Below are positions 46,175 to 58,626 of a stretch of DNA of 64,000 nt, in pieces. Numbering within the stretch: the stretch's first letter is position 1; every line of letters begins with the position of its first letter. A model generated the notes under the pieces. It was not told where the DNA came from, did no database searches, and saw only the letters and a list, made by a program, of their open reading frames with translations. The stretch spans positions 31,470,089-31,534,088 of the forward strand of contig CM055100.1 in assembly GCA_029204225.1 (NCBI GenBank), read 5' to 3'. The stretch comes from Diphasiastrum complanatum. Taxonomy: Eukaryota; Streptophyta; Lycopodiopsida; Lycopodiales; Lycopodiaceae. A program made the translations under genes and the position numbers.

Positions 46175-49100
46175 TCGGCTAAGATGCGATCTTGGATAGG
46201 ATGGAGACAAGCCTACATCGATTTGGAAGTTGAAGCTCTTGGATTACATCCCGGTTGGGGTGTTGTTTTTTTCTCAAGGGAATTATGGAATTGGATTCAC
46301 AAATTCCGAATAAGTAGCATACTTTGTGAAATTATGGTAGAGTGCTCTTCTACAAGGTTAGTTTTGATTGAAAGATGCTGAGAATTTGTGTAAATTCACT
46401 AGTGATTTCCAGTTTCTTGAAAAAACTTTCAAATGATGTAGAAGGATCTGTTATGTGATATTCTGTTGCTTGGTTCAAGGTTGGATTCTGCTTGGATACA
46501 TGTGTTAGTCCATAATGTTCCAAATTCTGCCACCTTTGTTTAAGTTCATAGTAAAATTGTCAATGAATTTGATTCTTTTCAGCTCCTATGGACTGTAGAC
46601 AATATTGGTTAGGATTCTGGTGGCTGCAGATTGAGGATTAAATGGTTTACCTAGGTAGATCCTCCAGTGAATCTGCATGCTGAAGGAACATAGATTGGAA
46701 GAGTTGTAGACAAAGTTTCTGAACTTTTGAAGTCCCAATTTTCTGAGTGATGGACAGTCAGCCGTGTCCTACAGTCGCTTTGCCAGAACATGATTAGTCA
46801 GTTGCATGTTGAGGATGGAAAGTTTTTCCCTAAATCCTCTAGAGAGCCTGCCTGGAAGGAGGTTACTTGCCTCAGTTTTTAATTTCCTTCTGGAGTCTGT
46901 TCTGCCTGTGACAGCGTGTGTGGAGGCGACAATGTGACCCGGGTTGGGAACCTCAGTTATGATTCAATGGATTGCTGTCCTGCAAACGATTTTTATGTGA
47001 ATGAGTTGTTTGAAATAGGTTGCAGATCGGTTGTTGAAAGCTGAGTTGGGCCGGAATTGGAGCAATAAGTCTAGGAGGTTGGAGCAACAGGAGTGCCGCT
47101 GCCCTGCATGAAAGTTTTTGCACTTCCTATTGCTTGCTGGAGATCAGTCCTCTCTAACATTTCTCTTTATCTGGGTGGCTGAACTTACACCAGTCAATGA
47201 GTCCACAAACTGCTACAGCAGAAATACAAGCGATGGCTGCAACTTGATTCTGCCAGTCGATGTGTAGCAAGGCAGCGTGCATGGATTATGAGTGGTTTGA
47301 GCTGCAGATGAGTAAATGGAGAGCGCGATCAACCCTGCCTCAGTTTATTCCTTCTCTGTCTCTCTCGCGATGGTGCAGGCGGCTGGGCAGTTCATAGAGT
47401 GGAAATATGTGGCGGCCTCATGACCTAATATTTTTTGGAAAGTAGTTTTCGAAAAAAAAAAACAAAAACACAAGGTTAGGGCTTGGTGGCCTCTATGTGC
47501 ATGAAGCATGTTTTTGGCTTTGAGGAATGGTTATGCATGGGATAAATTTAGCTTGTTTTTTTGCATGTGAAGGGAGGTTTTTTAATGGAATTGGATTTTT
47601 TGTCATTGTACTACATGTGAAATGGCTAGATCTATTGGTGGGACGATATAATGTTTGCTATCCTAACAGTTCGTCTGTAAATTTGATTCATAGATTTAGG
47701 ATGATGACAAGTTATTTGGTCCTCATGGGTTACCTTTCCAAAACGGTACCCAGTGAAAGAAAATTTAGTTTTCTGGTACTGTGTTTGGAGGTGACTAAAC
47801 TTTGGAAGCTAAGTTTTTTCCAGATTAAAAGTTAAAATTAATTTTTTTTTTTCAAGTTAAAATTTGGAATGGGTTTATTGTCTTGTATATTTCTAATTGA
47901 TATTAATCATTAGGAATGAAACAAGTTAACGTTTGTACAAGATACTCATCAAAATTGATTTTAAAACCGTCAAACAATATGAAATGACCAGATAACATGA
48001 GTGAGGATACAACTCTTTATCCGATCAGTAGAATCTTGTTTGGATTCAGTTTAAGAGTTTCTAAAATCCTATTGGTAGGAATTCCATTCATGTAATAATG
48101 TATTATTTGGATAGTTTTGTTAATAATGACGGAGTAATGCCAAACCAGTCAATAAAAAAAAAATAGTCCATTTTTTTTTGGATAAAAAACGATGAGTGTG
48201 ATATGGATTCATCGGGAGTTGATGGTTTTGAATTATATTGTTTGTAAGACGCATAAATAGTGAATCATTTTGGTTCATCAGTTAAAATTGTGTGCATTGG
48301 ATATACAGTATTCTTGGGATAGAGTATTCCTTAGTTGAGGAAGGGACTAAGCTCATTAGTGATTGTATCCCAGAGAGCTCAATTGGATAACGAATCATAA
48401 TGGATCCAAGAATAATTATTGAATTGATATTCAACAGGACTTTGGGTATCTATATGTGATTCTGGATTGTAATCTAAAGTTTTTGTAGTTGAAGATGATT
48501 GTCATCTTGGTATGCGTTCAGTCTTTAATTACCAGTGGTTTCTAGACCTTGAATCTTGCACTTCAGTTAAAGAATCATGTTTTGGAAGTATTCCTAAATC
48601 TAGGAACGATTCTTACTTTTCCTAAGTTATGTTGGACATATACTCTAGTGTCCTGTAAATGATTATGGGTTTTGGATTCCAGAAAATTATGATTGACGAA
48701 TCATACGAATCTAAATATTTATGATTGGCGGATCATAAATAACTACTTAATTATTGTCAGAGGATTATTCGGAATTGTGATGATTCTTAGATGTGACGAT
48801 TAAGTCTTGGTCTATTAATTTAGTAAGAATTCAAATCAAGATTTTGAATCTCTCTACTCCAGTATTTTAATTGAGAACCTATAGATCTCACAAAAATTCT
48901 CACAAGGGAAGTTATTTTACTTGTAGAGAATTCAAGTTATCTAGTGGATGCTATTTAGCTACAGTATATGGTCTGTAGATGCTTGAGTACAGTTTTTTTT
49001 CTTTTGATTGGATCTCCAGTTATCATAGGAGATAGACAAGTCTATTAAGATGAATGAATGTTGTTTTTTGGCATTTAGTGTTAGAAATAAGAGCATTTAA

Positions 49101-49607
49101 CTCAAAAGAGTATCTGGAATACTCGGAGTTGAGTTTAATCATTCTATATCTTAATGATTCTCCTAGAGATTCTAGTTGAATGAATATCATATCTTAGAAT
49201 TGGATTCTAAGGATAGTTGTACTTGGAAGCTTTTTATAAATTGTCTGCCAGAGTTTGTGGATAATTTCAGACTGTAATTATTATTTCTTTTCTTTAACTT
49301 TAATCTCCTAAGTTAGAGAATATTTCACTGAGTGGTTCATGTAAGTGTTTTACATGAAGGTGATGTTACTAACTTGTGTTGAGCATAACCTAGTTGAGAA
49401 ACTTATTACTTAAGTGTACTTTTTTCAAACTTGAGTCGTACTCCAGAACAGAGATTAACTATTGAAAATTGGTTTATCTCTGAGAACTTGTTTGATATGG
49501 AAGTCAGACTAAGGATAATGATTTTCTAAGTTAATATTGCAAGTTAAAGGAACTGTTTTTGTAATTCTTTCCTGTTTTAAGGAGCTTCTAAGGATAGAAG
49601 CAGTTTA
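46175..49607 (+). mobile_element. Non-coding interior of LTR element (LARD-like), copy 2
   Basis: About 3.4 kb between primer site and polypurine tract. The longest ORF is 102 codons and no gag, protease, RT, RNase H or integrase motif is seen in any frame. Such large retrotransposon derivatives are copied with proteins supplied by other elements. A purine-rich stretch of poly-A sits at 47451-47468. Confidence 0.7.
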
Positions 49608-49619
49608 AGGAGGGAAGAA
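49608..49619 (+). other. Polypurine tract
   Basis: AAGGAGGGAAGAA-type purine run immediately before the second TGTTATGGCC, the expected plus-strand primer for an LTR element. Confidence 0.75.
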
Positions 49620-49783
49620 TGTTATGGCCATATTTGATTAAGGACCTGAAATAGTCCTAATATGGTAGATCGGCCCTCCAGTACTCGAGATTATTGGTCA
49701 CGCCGTGATTTAATTCCATGTCAAGGCCTGTTTGTGACTAATTACCTTGAGTGGACCCAGACACTCTAATTGAGACATATGGA
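49620..49783 (+). repeat. Partial 3' LTR of non-autonomous element
   Basis: Matches the first 164 bp of the LTR at 45684 with about a dozen differences, then diverges after GACATATGG. The remaining two thirds of the LTR are missing, so the element was cut after insertion. Confidence 0.8.
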
Positions 49784-52700
49784 AGGGTAGATGCTCAAAT
49801 CTTTGTGATAAGAGATGGCATTGGATACCTAATAGGGATAGGACTGCAGGATGATATGGGATGATCATCAGGGGGTAGCATCTCATATTGGACTTGAGTC
49901 ATTGGACATGACTTACAGGTGGGATTCATGATGGAATTAGGAAGCTGCAAATGGAAATGGGCCAAGCGTGAAGCTTTGGGAGCCAGTGATCTACTGGAGG
50001 GGACACTGATGGTGAGGACTTCACGATGTGCTCATTTGGGAGTACAAGTTGGCATTACAACAAGGGGCCAATCTTTGGCATTGGCATCGATGGGTAAGCA
50101 TCTACCATCACGGACATGGATAAGCTACCTATAACTTTCATGCATTTGGTTGTATTTGCAGGAGTTTAGGCTTGGTACAGGTGTCGAAACTTGGTATGGT
50201 TCATATCCACAGGTGGTGAGATCAGATGGCCTAGATCAGGGAGATAGTAGTCTCGGAATCCCTTAAGCGACGACTCATGGATGAGCTTGCGTTGGCATGG
50301 TGTCGGGTGGCACAAGGCCAGGGAGAGTGAGAGTTACTGCTAGGAGCCAAGAGGAGCAAGTGATGCTTCGACGATCGTCTTGGATAGCAGGATGTTGTGT
50401 ACCTGGAGTGGTACATATCTTGAGGGCATGGAGTGCATTACGGGGTGATGTGGATCCAGCATGCCCATGGTTGTGAGCCGACAGAGATGGAGATGGTTGC
50501 TCAGGGAGTGACAATTGATACTTTGGTGAGTGATCAGGTGAGATACATGGTTATATGTGTGGTAGTCTCCAGGTTGGCGTCACATGTTGTTTGTTACCTA
50601 TCATTATTTGGTAAGCAGGATGCAACTTTTGGTTAGATCCAGTTGGAGTCTAGTTGCACTACAGGTGGACATATTCTTGAGGAGCTATCAGCGGGTAATG
50701 GATACTTAGTGATCAGATGGTACAAGATACATGTTTCTGATGGAGCTATCCTACCTAATATGCTACAGGATCGTGGTGAGTTTCTCATCACGATGGTGGA
50801 TCTATTTTGCATTTGCTTTGGTTTGGTTGACATGATGGATACAATGTTGGTGAGATAGGCTCCTTGGTGGGAGGCCTATGTACTAGTCAAATCAGAGCTG
50901 GCAATGTCAAGCATGGGAAGTCGAGCCTACATGGGATGTAGGAGAGCAGATCATCATCAGTATCTATGGGAGATGGGCGAACTACTCAGGTATAGCCTAT
51001 GGTGATATTTGTGTACATTCATTCATTGAGTCCTTGGTAGACTCCACAAAAGATTTCATAAAAACATCAATTACAAGCATCATTGTTTCTAAAAACAAAA
51101 ACGTAAATTAGTAGAAAACTATACAAATATGAAATGATGATATCTCAATCTACAGTGAACAAAAACACTCATCGTAAAGTGCAGTAAGGGGTGCATTTAT
51201 GCTAGCAAGGTAGTTTTCTTGTCATCATGAACCATATTGTCCACATGTTCAAGTTGTTAGTGACCAAAATATTAATATATGGGCACATTTTTTGCATGAT
51301 AAAAATATTAAATACACTCAAAACCTTATGCATGGCTTTGCAACCACTAACACCAATTGGTATAGTTAATAAAAACATCTATTACTTTCATGATCTCATC
51401 CAAGATCAATACTAAGATGTCGAAAGCAAGAGAACAATGTGAACGGATGGTGGATCAATGCAACCCAACCAATCGAATCTAGCCCCTAAGCTATAGAACA
51501 CTAGCAATAGCTCGATTGTATGGGATGTCCATCTAGCAGCATGTAGCTATCATCACGTAGCCTAGCTCTCCTCATATTTATACCCTAGGTATATTTATTT
51601 ACATGGTAATACCCTCAACAAACGATCAAGTGTTGATTTGTTATTTGTCAATCACAATGATTAGAATATGAACTATGTAATGTGAACATTACTACTCTCT
51701 GAAGAAGTCTTATAAAACTTCATGACGTGAAGCTTTGACTTTTGGTCTATGCTAAATATCTAGTTCCATCTAAGTTGGGATATTCCCAAGCAATCGAACC
51801 TTATTTCCAATCAATAAATAATTTAGACCAAAAAAAATTGTCTATCCTAAGCACATATCCAGAAAAGTAAGATTCACCATGGATTGCGACCCATAAGCAG
51901 TACATATAACCGACAACATTCAATTTGGTAAATAACTTCATATTATATAACTCAAAAGTATCACTCTTGAATAAATTAGTCCCTCCTAATTTAAAAAACC
52001 TTGAACATTGACATGTAGGCCTTTACACTTGTAACACCACATTCAATCCAATTCTAAATCTTCCTAAATTAGTGAGTAGAATCTTATTAGCTTACAAGTA
52101 ATTGTACTCTATAGACAATACTCATCGATATGCCTATGTTTTTTTCCATTAAATTAAAGCATGCAAAATAAACTCATTCCAAAGAATACATAGTAGATCC
52201 ACAAGATTTATGAAATTGCTCAAAAATAGATCTTGATCGCATAATGATTCACCACACAATATAATTATATAGATCTCACACGATCCATGCCTATAATCGA
52301 CTTAGCTAGAAATCATGTTACTTAGTTAACTACCATAAAAAATGTTAGGGGTTTTCGGATAGTGGTTGGTCTTTCCAAAAAGACCTAAAAGGGGAAGGGC
52401 CCACACGACCCTTACAGTAGGGACTGAGGGAAACTACTTCCAACCTTGGTCCACTCGAACCCAATGAGGTATGATGTAATAATTGGCAAGATACTCCTAA
52501 GTCTCTAAGTTGTGAACAACATTGGTTTGTAATGCAGACAACAACAACTCCATGAAGGATGCCACAAAAATCTCTAGTCCCCCATGTTTTGGTGCTAGCA
52601 ACTACGCGAGCCCAGAAACATAGGCACACTATTTTCGATACTATCTAGACAAATATCTAGACCCAAAATTTGGGAAACGCTATCGTCCAGTGAAGAGGAT

Positions 52701-53031
52701 GGAATGCATAATGTACTCACCACTTTCTACTGACCTTTTCAGGTTTAAAGGTGCACTTGTTCCAGGTCTCAATGGGCAATTCTTGTAACAATGCATGTAT
52801 CTGCATTCTCAGCAAAAGGTTGTGGGAGTTGTTGGACAATTTTCTTTATTAGAAATGGAAAAGGAATTTCAGTGGCTTATGTTTATTTATCTATTTTAAT
52901 ATAAAATCTCTCTCTTAAATAAGTTTCGAATCTCGTATTAATTTTTTTTGTCAAATATAAACTATTCATGGAATTTCAAGAGGAAATGGTGATTAGCCTT
53001 AATTGCAAGGATTTTTAAGAGTGTTAGATAT
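49784..53031. other. Unassigned stretch
   Basis: No ORF above 94 codons and no retroelement motif. The first 1.2 kb is GC-richer and has the look of an LTR or satellite-like repeat interior; the rest is AT-rich. I find nothing to name. Confidence 0.35.
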
Positions 53032-53468
<437 letters not shown>

Positions 53469-53742
53469 CAGTTAAGAAAACACAGTTTAAACACCCGACC
53501 GGATCAATCACCACAACACACCATCAAGTGCAACAAGACAAGACAACAAAATTGCTCTCAACAAACTGTATATTCAACTAATAAGTAAGTACAAAGATCA
53601 GTTGCTTAAAAGCACTCAAAGGGCTCGTAAAAGAAAGATGGTTCGATAACTCTAGAACTAAGCACACGTGGTGCCGTCAAAATAAGAAAGCATTGTATAA
53701 GTCGATCATTGTTATTTTAACTCTCTCCCTCAATGATCAACA
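53469..53742 (-). repeat. Copia family B 3' LTR, minus copy
   Basis: On the minus strand it starts TGTTGATCATTGAGG directly after the purine run AAAGAGAGA and ends near TTTTCTTAAC. About 274 bp, matching 62217-62491 throughout. The outer end abuts the family A LTR. Confidence 0.7.
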
Positions 53743-53779
53743 TCTCTCTTTATTTTAGAGTTTACTCTATTCATGGAAC

Positions 53780-54319
53780 ATACCTCCATGATAGTATTAC
53801 AAGTAAAGGCCTTTTACATAACTAGATCTAAGCCAAGTTTGGCTCTAAAAGTCTCAAACTTTACTTAAAGCTTTCGTAAATATATCAGCAACTTGTAATA
53901 ACGTAGAACAATGTACAATACTTATATCTTCATATTGTAACTTTTCACGCACAAAGTGATATTTCACCTCAATATGTTTTGTCCTTGTGTGAAAGATAGG
54001 ATTCTTAGCCAATTGTATTCCACTTTGACTGTCACAGAAAATAAGAGTAGGATTTACCTGCTTCATGCCAATCTCACATAACAACTTACGTAGCCAAACA
54101 GCTTCCTGGGTAGCAGAACTCAATGCTTTATATTCGGCTTCTATAGAAGAAAGAGAAATAGTATCTTGCTTCTTGCTAGACCATGAAAAACAACCGCTAT
54201 CAAAATTGAAGGCATAACCTATTGTTGACTTTCTATCATCTATACTTCCTGCCCAATCAGCGTCAACATAACCCTGCAACTAAGGTAAAACACTCTGTCT
54301 TTTGTAGATTAGGACAAGG
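53780..54319 (-). pseudogene. Copia family B RNase H, minus copy
   Basis: YVDADWAGSIDDRKSTIGYA, SSIEAEYKALSSATQEAVW, FCDSQSGIQLAKNP, HTRTKHIEVKYHFVREKL and VADIFTKAL are all present. An in-frame TAG separates it from RT just upstream at about 54281, and a small deletion after FTKAL shifts the frame so the usual FRAKLGLDLVM end is read in another frame. Catalytic acidic residues (first Asp of DADWAG, Glu of EAEYKAL) remain. Confidence 0.85.
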
Positions 54320-55297
54320 TTAGGTGTACCTTTCACGTACCTCAAAATCCTTTTTGCAGCTTTGGTCCATAGTGGGTGATGACATGAATTGGCTAATCAA
54401 ACTTACAACATAGCAGATATCAGGACGTGTAGTCGTAAGATATATCAAACTCCCAACTAGCTGACGAAATAGAGTAGCGTCAACATGTGCACTATCATCA
54501 ATACGAGATAATTTCTTACCATCTTCGCAAGGGGTGATGGAAGGTTTGCACTCTGTCATGTGAAATCTCTCCAATATCTCACCCACATACTTGTTTTGAC
54601 ATAACCTGATATCACTGCCAGTTTGCCATACTTCGACACCAAAGCAATAGTGCATAAGATCTAAATCTGTCATCTCAAACTGCTTGCATAAGTTGGCTTT
54701 GATAGAACGAGTGAGGTTTTCATCATTGCCCGTGATAATGATATCATCAACGTAAAGTACAATCAAGGCAATGTTGTCATCATTTATAAGAACATAAAGG
54801 TTTGGATCTGAATTTATTCTTACAAACCCATGAGAAAGAAAGTACTGGTGAATGCGTCCATGCCATGCACGTGGCGCTTGCTTAAGGCCATAAAGTGCTT
54901 TGTGTAGTTTACATACCTTCTGTTCTTGCTCTTTTGCCATGAAGCCTTGCGGTTGGACCATGTAAACTTCTTCCTCTAAGTCACAATTCAAAAATGCGGA
55001 CTTCACAACCATTTGATGGATTTTCCACCCAAAATGAGATGCTAAGACAATGATAAGGCGTAGCGTAGTCCACTTAGACACTCGAGCAAATGTCCCTTCA
55101 TAGTCAATTCCTTTGCTTTGCTCACAACCCTTCACTACTAGGCATGCTTTATGGTTTGATATCGTGCCATCCGCATGAAACTTTGTTCTAAACACCCATT
55201 TGTTGTCAATGGGTTTCTTTCCAAGTGGTAGATCAACCAACTCCCATGTATCATGCTTGTGGATAGATTCTATTTCCTCTTCCATTGCCTTTGACAT
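54320..55297 (-). pseudogene. Copia family B reverse transcriptase, minus copy
   Basis: A 325-codon open frame: WELVDLPLGKKPIDNKWVF, GIDYEGTFARVSKW (normally FAPV), KSAFLNCDLEEEVYM, YGLKQAPRAWHG, LIVLYVDDIIITGNDE with the YVDD active site, YCFGVEVW, LVGSLIYLTTTRPDICY. It ends in a frameshift at MDQSCKKDF. It is about 85-90 percent identical by eye to 60640-61600. The linker and gag start continue upstream on the minus strand. Confidence 0.9.
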
Positions 55298-55943
55298 TTT
55301 TTGTGATCTTTTGCCTCATCAAAGATTGATGGTTCTCGACACTTCAAGATGTCACTCATTAGGGCATAGTTCACATGATAACGATCAGGAGACTTCCTTT
55401 CCCGCGTTGATCTTCTCACTTCTCCTTGTGTGCTAGATCCTGGTTGATTTAGCTTTGCGTCCTTCATGATCTTTTCATTCCATTTTGGTATCTTAGATTC
55501 AGGTGATACAATACATGGAGAGTATGTATCCCAAGGAGTGTCTAAGTAATGTCTCTTACTTCCAACCGGTTTCTCCTTTATTGCTCCTATTGGCAAGTAC
55601 CTCCCCCTAGGCTCTTGAATAGGTGGTGTCCTTTCATACTCGCCCTCTCGACTCTCGTCTTCACGTGCATCATCTTGTGGAGCATCTTCTTCCTCCAAAA
55701 TTGTGGGAAGTCTTTTGATGCTTTCACCACTTGCATGGTCTTCATCAATGCTCTCTGCGCCTTTTTATCAAAGGCCGTCATATCACCTGGAGTGGTATTT
55801 GGTCATATTTTTATACCTGCCACAATCTCCCATAACTCTTTCTCCATCAAAATGCTCTTCATTTTGAATTTCCAGATGTTGTAGTTAGAAGCCCCATCAA
55901 GTTTGCTTGCATCGTCCAAAATTGCCTCATTGATATTTGCCAT
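55298..55943 (-). pseudogene. Copia family B gag start joined to integrase-RT linker
   Basis: From the ATG at 55943 the minus strand reads MANINEAILDDASKLDG, then NIWKFKMKSILMEKELWEIV, the N-terminus of copia gag, to DKKAQRALMKTM at about 55745. It then runs straight into the linker that lies after integrase in the plus copy (SIKRLPTILEEEDAPQDD, then GSKRHYLDTPWDTYSP). About three quarters of gag, the protease and the integrase core are deleted. The breakpoint coincides with GATGAAG, present on both sides. Confidence 0.8.
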
Positions 55944-56800
55944 CTCCAAACTACTTGAAACTCCACCTGTAGGCTATAAAATGTATGTTGAAGCCGACCG
56001 TGATGTCAGAAATCACAAATAATGACCTGCAATTTTTGGCTTACCAGGCCACCCGCCGCTCTTTCGCCAAATTGAAAGCCAAATTGGCGTCGCTTTCCGA
56101 AATGCTTCTCGTCACCAACTACCAACTACCTATCCAGTGGAATGGTGAAATAACTTCTGGCGCACTTCGAACACTTTTTCCACGGCAATCACTCTGTTTT
56201 GGTGTACCGTACTTGCAGGTATAGTCAGGGTGCCCTTCGTTTGGAGGCTATAGCCTTTCGTTTGGCCAAAATAGGCTAAATGAGGTGAAAATAAGGGCAA
56301 TTTGGGTTTTTGAACTGTTTCTTCAGTGTGAAGAAACTTCACCCTTCCAAAACTTGGGACCCAACATTTTTTTTTCAGATTGAAGATTTTTAATGAAGTT
56401 GCAATGCACTTTGCACTTCAGACCCCTTCAGGCTTTTTCACATGCATCCCAACGGTGGCCCTTGGTCCTACGGCCTATATTTCTCCATTTTCCATCATAG
56501 ACCTTCAATAGACATGATCCGATGGTCGAGGTTCTTTCAACATGCTAAAATGGATTCCTTGCAAGCGCTAGACCCCTCCAAACGCTATGGTAGTTGCGCG
56601 ACTGGGCGCGCACGAGGTCTGCCTGCCTCCTTTGCTCTCCAAGATCCCCTAGCTATGGCCTCCTCACGGGTTTTCTGGCTGCTAGTCGTGATCCAGCTCT
56701 CTATCTGATCCACGGCCTTCCACGACTTCTCACAGGCAGATTCTCCTTACTAGGGCGCCCTTCCTCAGCAGCTTACAGCTCTGAAAAAGTCCTCCTACAT
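55944..56800. other. Unassigned, with repeat inverted relative to 44490-44960
   Basis: The segment 56380-56770 is the inverted counterpart of the repeat near 44.5-45.0 kb. Nothing else is recognised; no LTR of the family B copy is visible upstream of its gag start. Confidence 0.4.
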
Positions 56801-57818
56801 GCTATTCAAGAGGAGGCCGAGTGTCAACTTTCTAAGAACCTTTGGATGCACATGCTATGTCAACATTACTCTTGATGATAGAACCAAGGAGGTTCCATCT
56901 TCAAGAAGAAGTATTTTTGTTGGATATATTGAGGTGAGTAAAGCCTACAAGGTTTACATTCCTTCTACTAACAAAGTGATTGTTGGTAGAGATGTCATTT
57001 TTTATGAGGGGAACATTCCAAAGGTGTCTTCAAGCATGATTGATGGTAAAGTGGATGGATCTAACATTCTTGATGTTGATGAGAAGGATCTTACTTTGGA
57101 TGGTGGTGATGATGGACCTTCATCAAGTCAAAATCCAAGGAGAACATCAAGAGAAAGACAAGTACCTTCAAGGCTCACATATGATCAAAAGGGTAAGCAA
57201 CTAGTTTCTGGAAATTATGTTGCTTTTCTAACCTCTTTGGATGAGCCTACAAATGTGAATCAAGCAAGGAAAGAAGAGGAGTGGATCCAAGCAATGGATC
57301 TCGAGTATCAAGCTCTTATGAAGAATGGAACATGGATATTGGTGGAGTTGCCTAAGGACAAGAAAGCTATTGGATGCAAATGGATCTTCAAGGTGAAGAC
57401 AAATCAAGATGGATCTATCAACAAGTACAAGGCAAGGTTATTGGCAAAAGGATATGCTCAACAACAAGGAATTGACTATGACGAGACCTTTGCACCAGTG
57501 GCAAAGATGATAAGCATTCGAGTCATCATTTCACTTGCTACACTTTATAGATGGGATCTATGGCAAATGGACATTTCAAATGCATTCTTGAATGGTGATC
57601 TTGAGGAGGAAGTGTACATGGAACAACTCGAGAGCTACATTTCATCAACAAAGCCAAATCATGTGTGTCTTCTACAAAAGAGTTTGTATGGCCTTAAGCA
57701 AGCACCAAGGAGTTGGTATGCTAAGCTTAACACTTTTTTACTCTCTCAAGGCTTTGTTACGAGTGAGTATGATCATTCACTTTATTATAGGTTTGCTGGA
57801 AATGATGTTACCATCTAG
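56801..57818 (+). pseudogene. Copia family A integrase end, linker and RT first part
   Basis: A 339-codon frame. It opens with RRPSVNFLRTFGCTCYVNIT, the end of copia integrase, then SRRSIFVGYIEVSKAYKVY, a linker with RRTSRERQVPSRLTYD, and the RT core: WILVELPKDKKAIGCKWIFK, GIDYDETFAPVAKM, QMDISNAFLNGDLEEEVYM, LYGLKQAPRSWYAKLN. A single TAG at 57816-57818 stops it immediately before LIYVDD; the frame then continues unbroken. Upstream pol is missing. Confidence 0.9.
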
Positions 57819-58382
57819 CTAATCTATGTGGATGATATCATCTTGAGTGGTGGAGACAATCAAGATGTGGAGGATATCAAGAATGCTCTTAAGGAGGAGT
57901 TTGAGGTGCATGATCTTGGTAATTTGCATTACATTTTAGGAATAGAAGTCATTAGATCTTCTCAATCTACTTTCATTTGTCAAGAGAAGTATGCTAATTC
58001 TATTCTAGAAAGATTTCATATGGTAGATGCAAAAGATATTGATACACCTATGGAGTCTCATGTAAAGCTAACTATAAGAGGTAATGAAAGATCCTTCGAG
58101 GACATTACTCTCTATAGGAAGCTAGTTGCTTCACTCATCTATCTAACCATTACTAGACCTGATCCAAGCTATTGTGTTGGAAGATTCAGTCAATTCATGC
58201 AAGATCCTAGTGAGGAGCATTGGAAGCTAGGAAAGCGAGTTTTGAGGTACATCATTGGAACTCGAGATTTTGGCATATTGTATGAGGGATCATCACCTAA
58301 TATTTTTGGATTTTCAGATTCGGACTATGCTGGAGATGTAATGGATAGGAAATCCATTAGTGCTTATTGTATTTTCATAGGT
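57819..58382 (+). pseudogene. Copia family A RT second part and RNase H start
   Basis: Continues in the same frame after the TAG: LIYVDDIILSGGDNQDVED, HYILGIEVIRSSQ, RFHMVDAKDIDTPM, KLVASLIYLTITRPDPSYC, then RNase H RYIIGTRDFGILYEG, FSDSDYAGDVMDRKSIS and YCIFIG. It stops at 58382, where the sequence jumps into the middle of the family's LTR. RNase H motifs after the first catalytic Asp are missing. It is nearly identical to 10640-10805. Confidence 0.9.
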
Positions 58383-58626
58383 GAATTGCTTGCAATTCTA
58401 TGTGTAGAATGATCTACATTTGCTATTTTTGGATCCACACGTGTAATATACAATAGCTTGCTGGTTTTGTACAGATAGCAACAGTACATAATCATTTCAT
58501 TCAAGTTTGATCAAGTTCTATTAGTGTTTGCATCTCAAATTGTGTGTAGATGCTGATTTTTCTACATTGGTGAGATTGGTAGTGTATTTCTCTTTCTAAC
58601 CAAAGATCATTCAAGTAGATTGGATC
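58383..58626 (+). repeat. Internal family A LTR fragment
   Basis: Matches 11601-11848 with about ten differences, from ATTGCTTGCAATTC to AGTAGATTGGATCTT. Missing its first 380 bp and its last 20 bp. The left join is to pol, the right to the coiled-coil element. Confidence 0.85.

Noticed and set aside
52345-52629. 94-codon minus ORF
   Set aside because: No recognisable motif and no duplicate; expected by chance in 3 kb of sequence.
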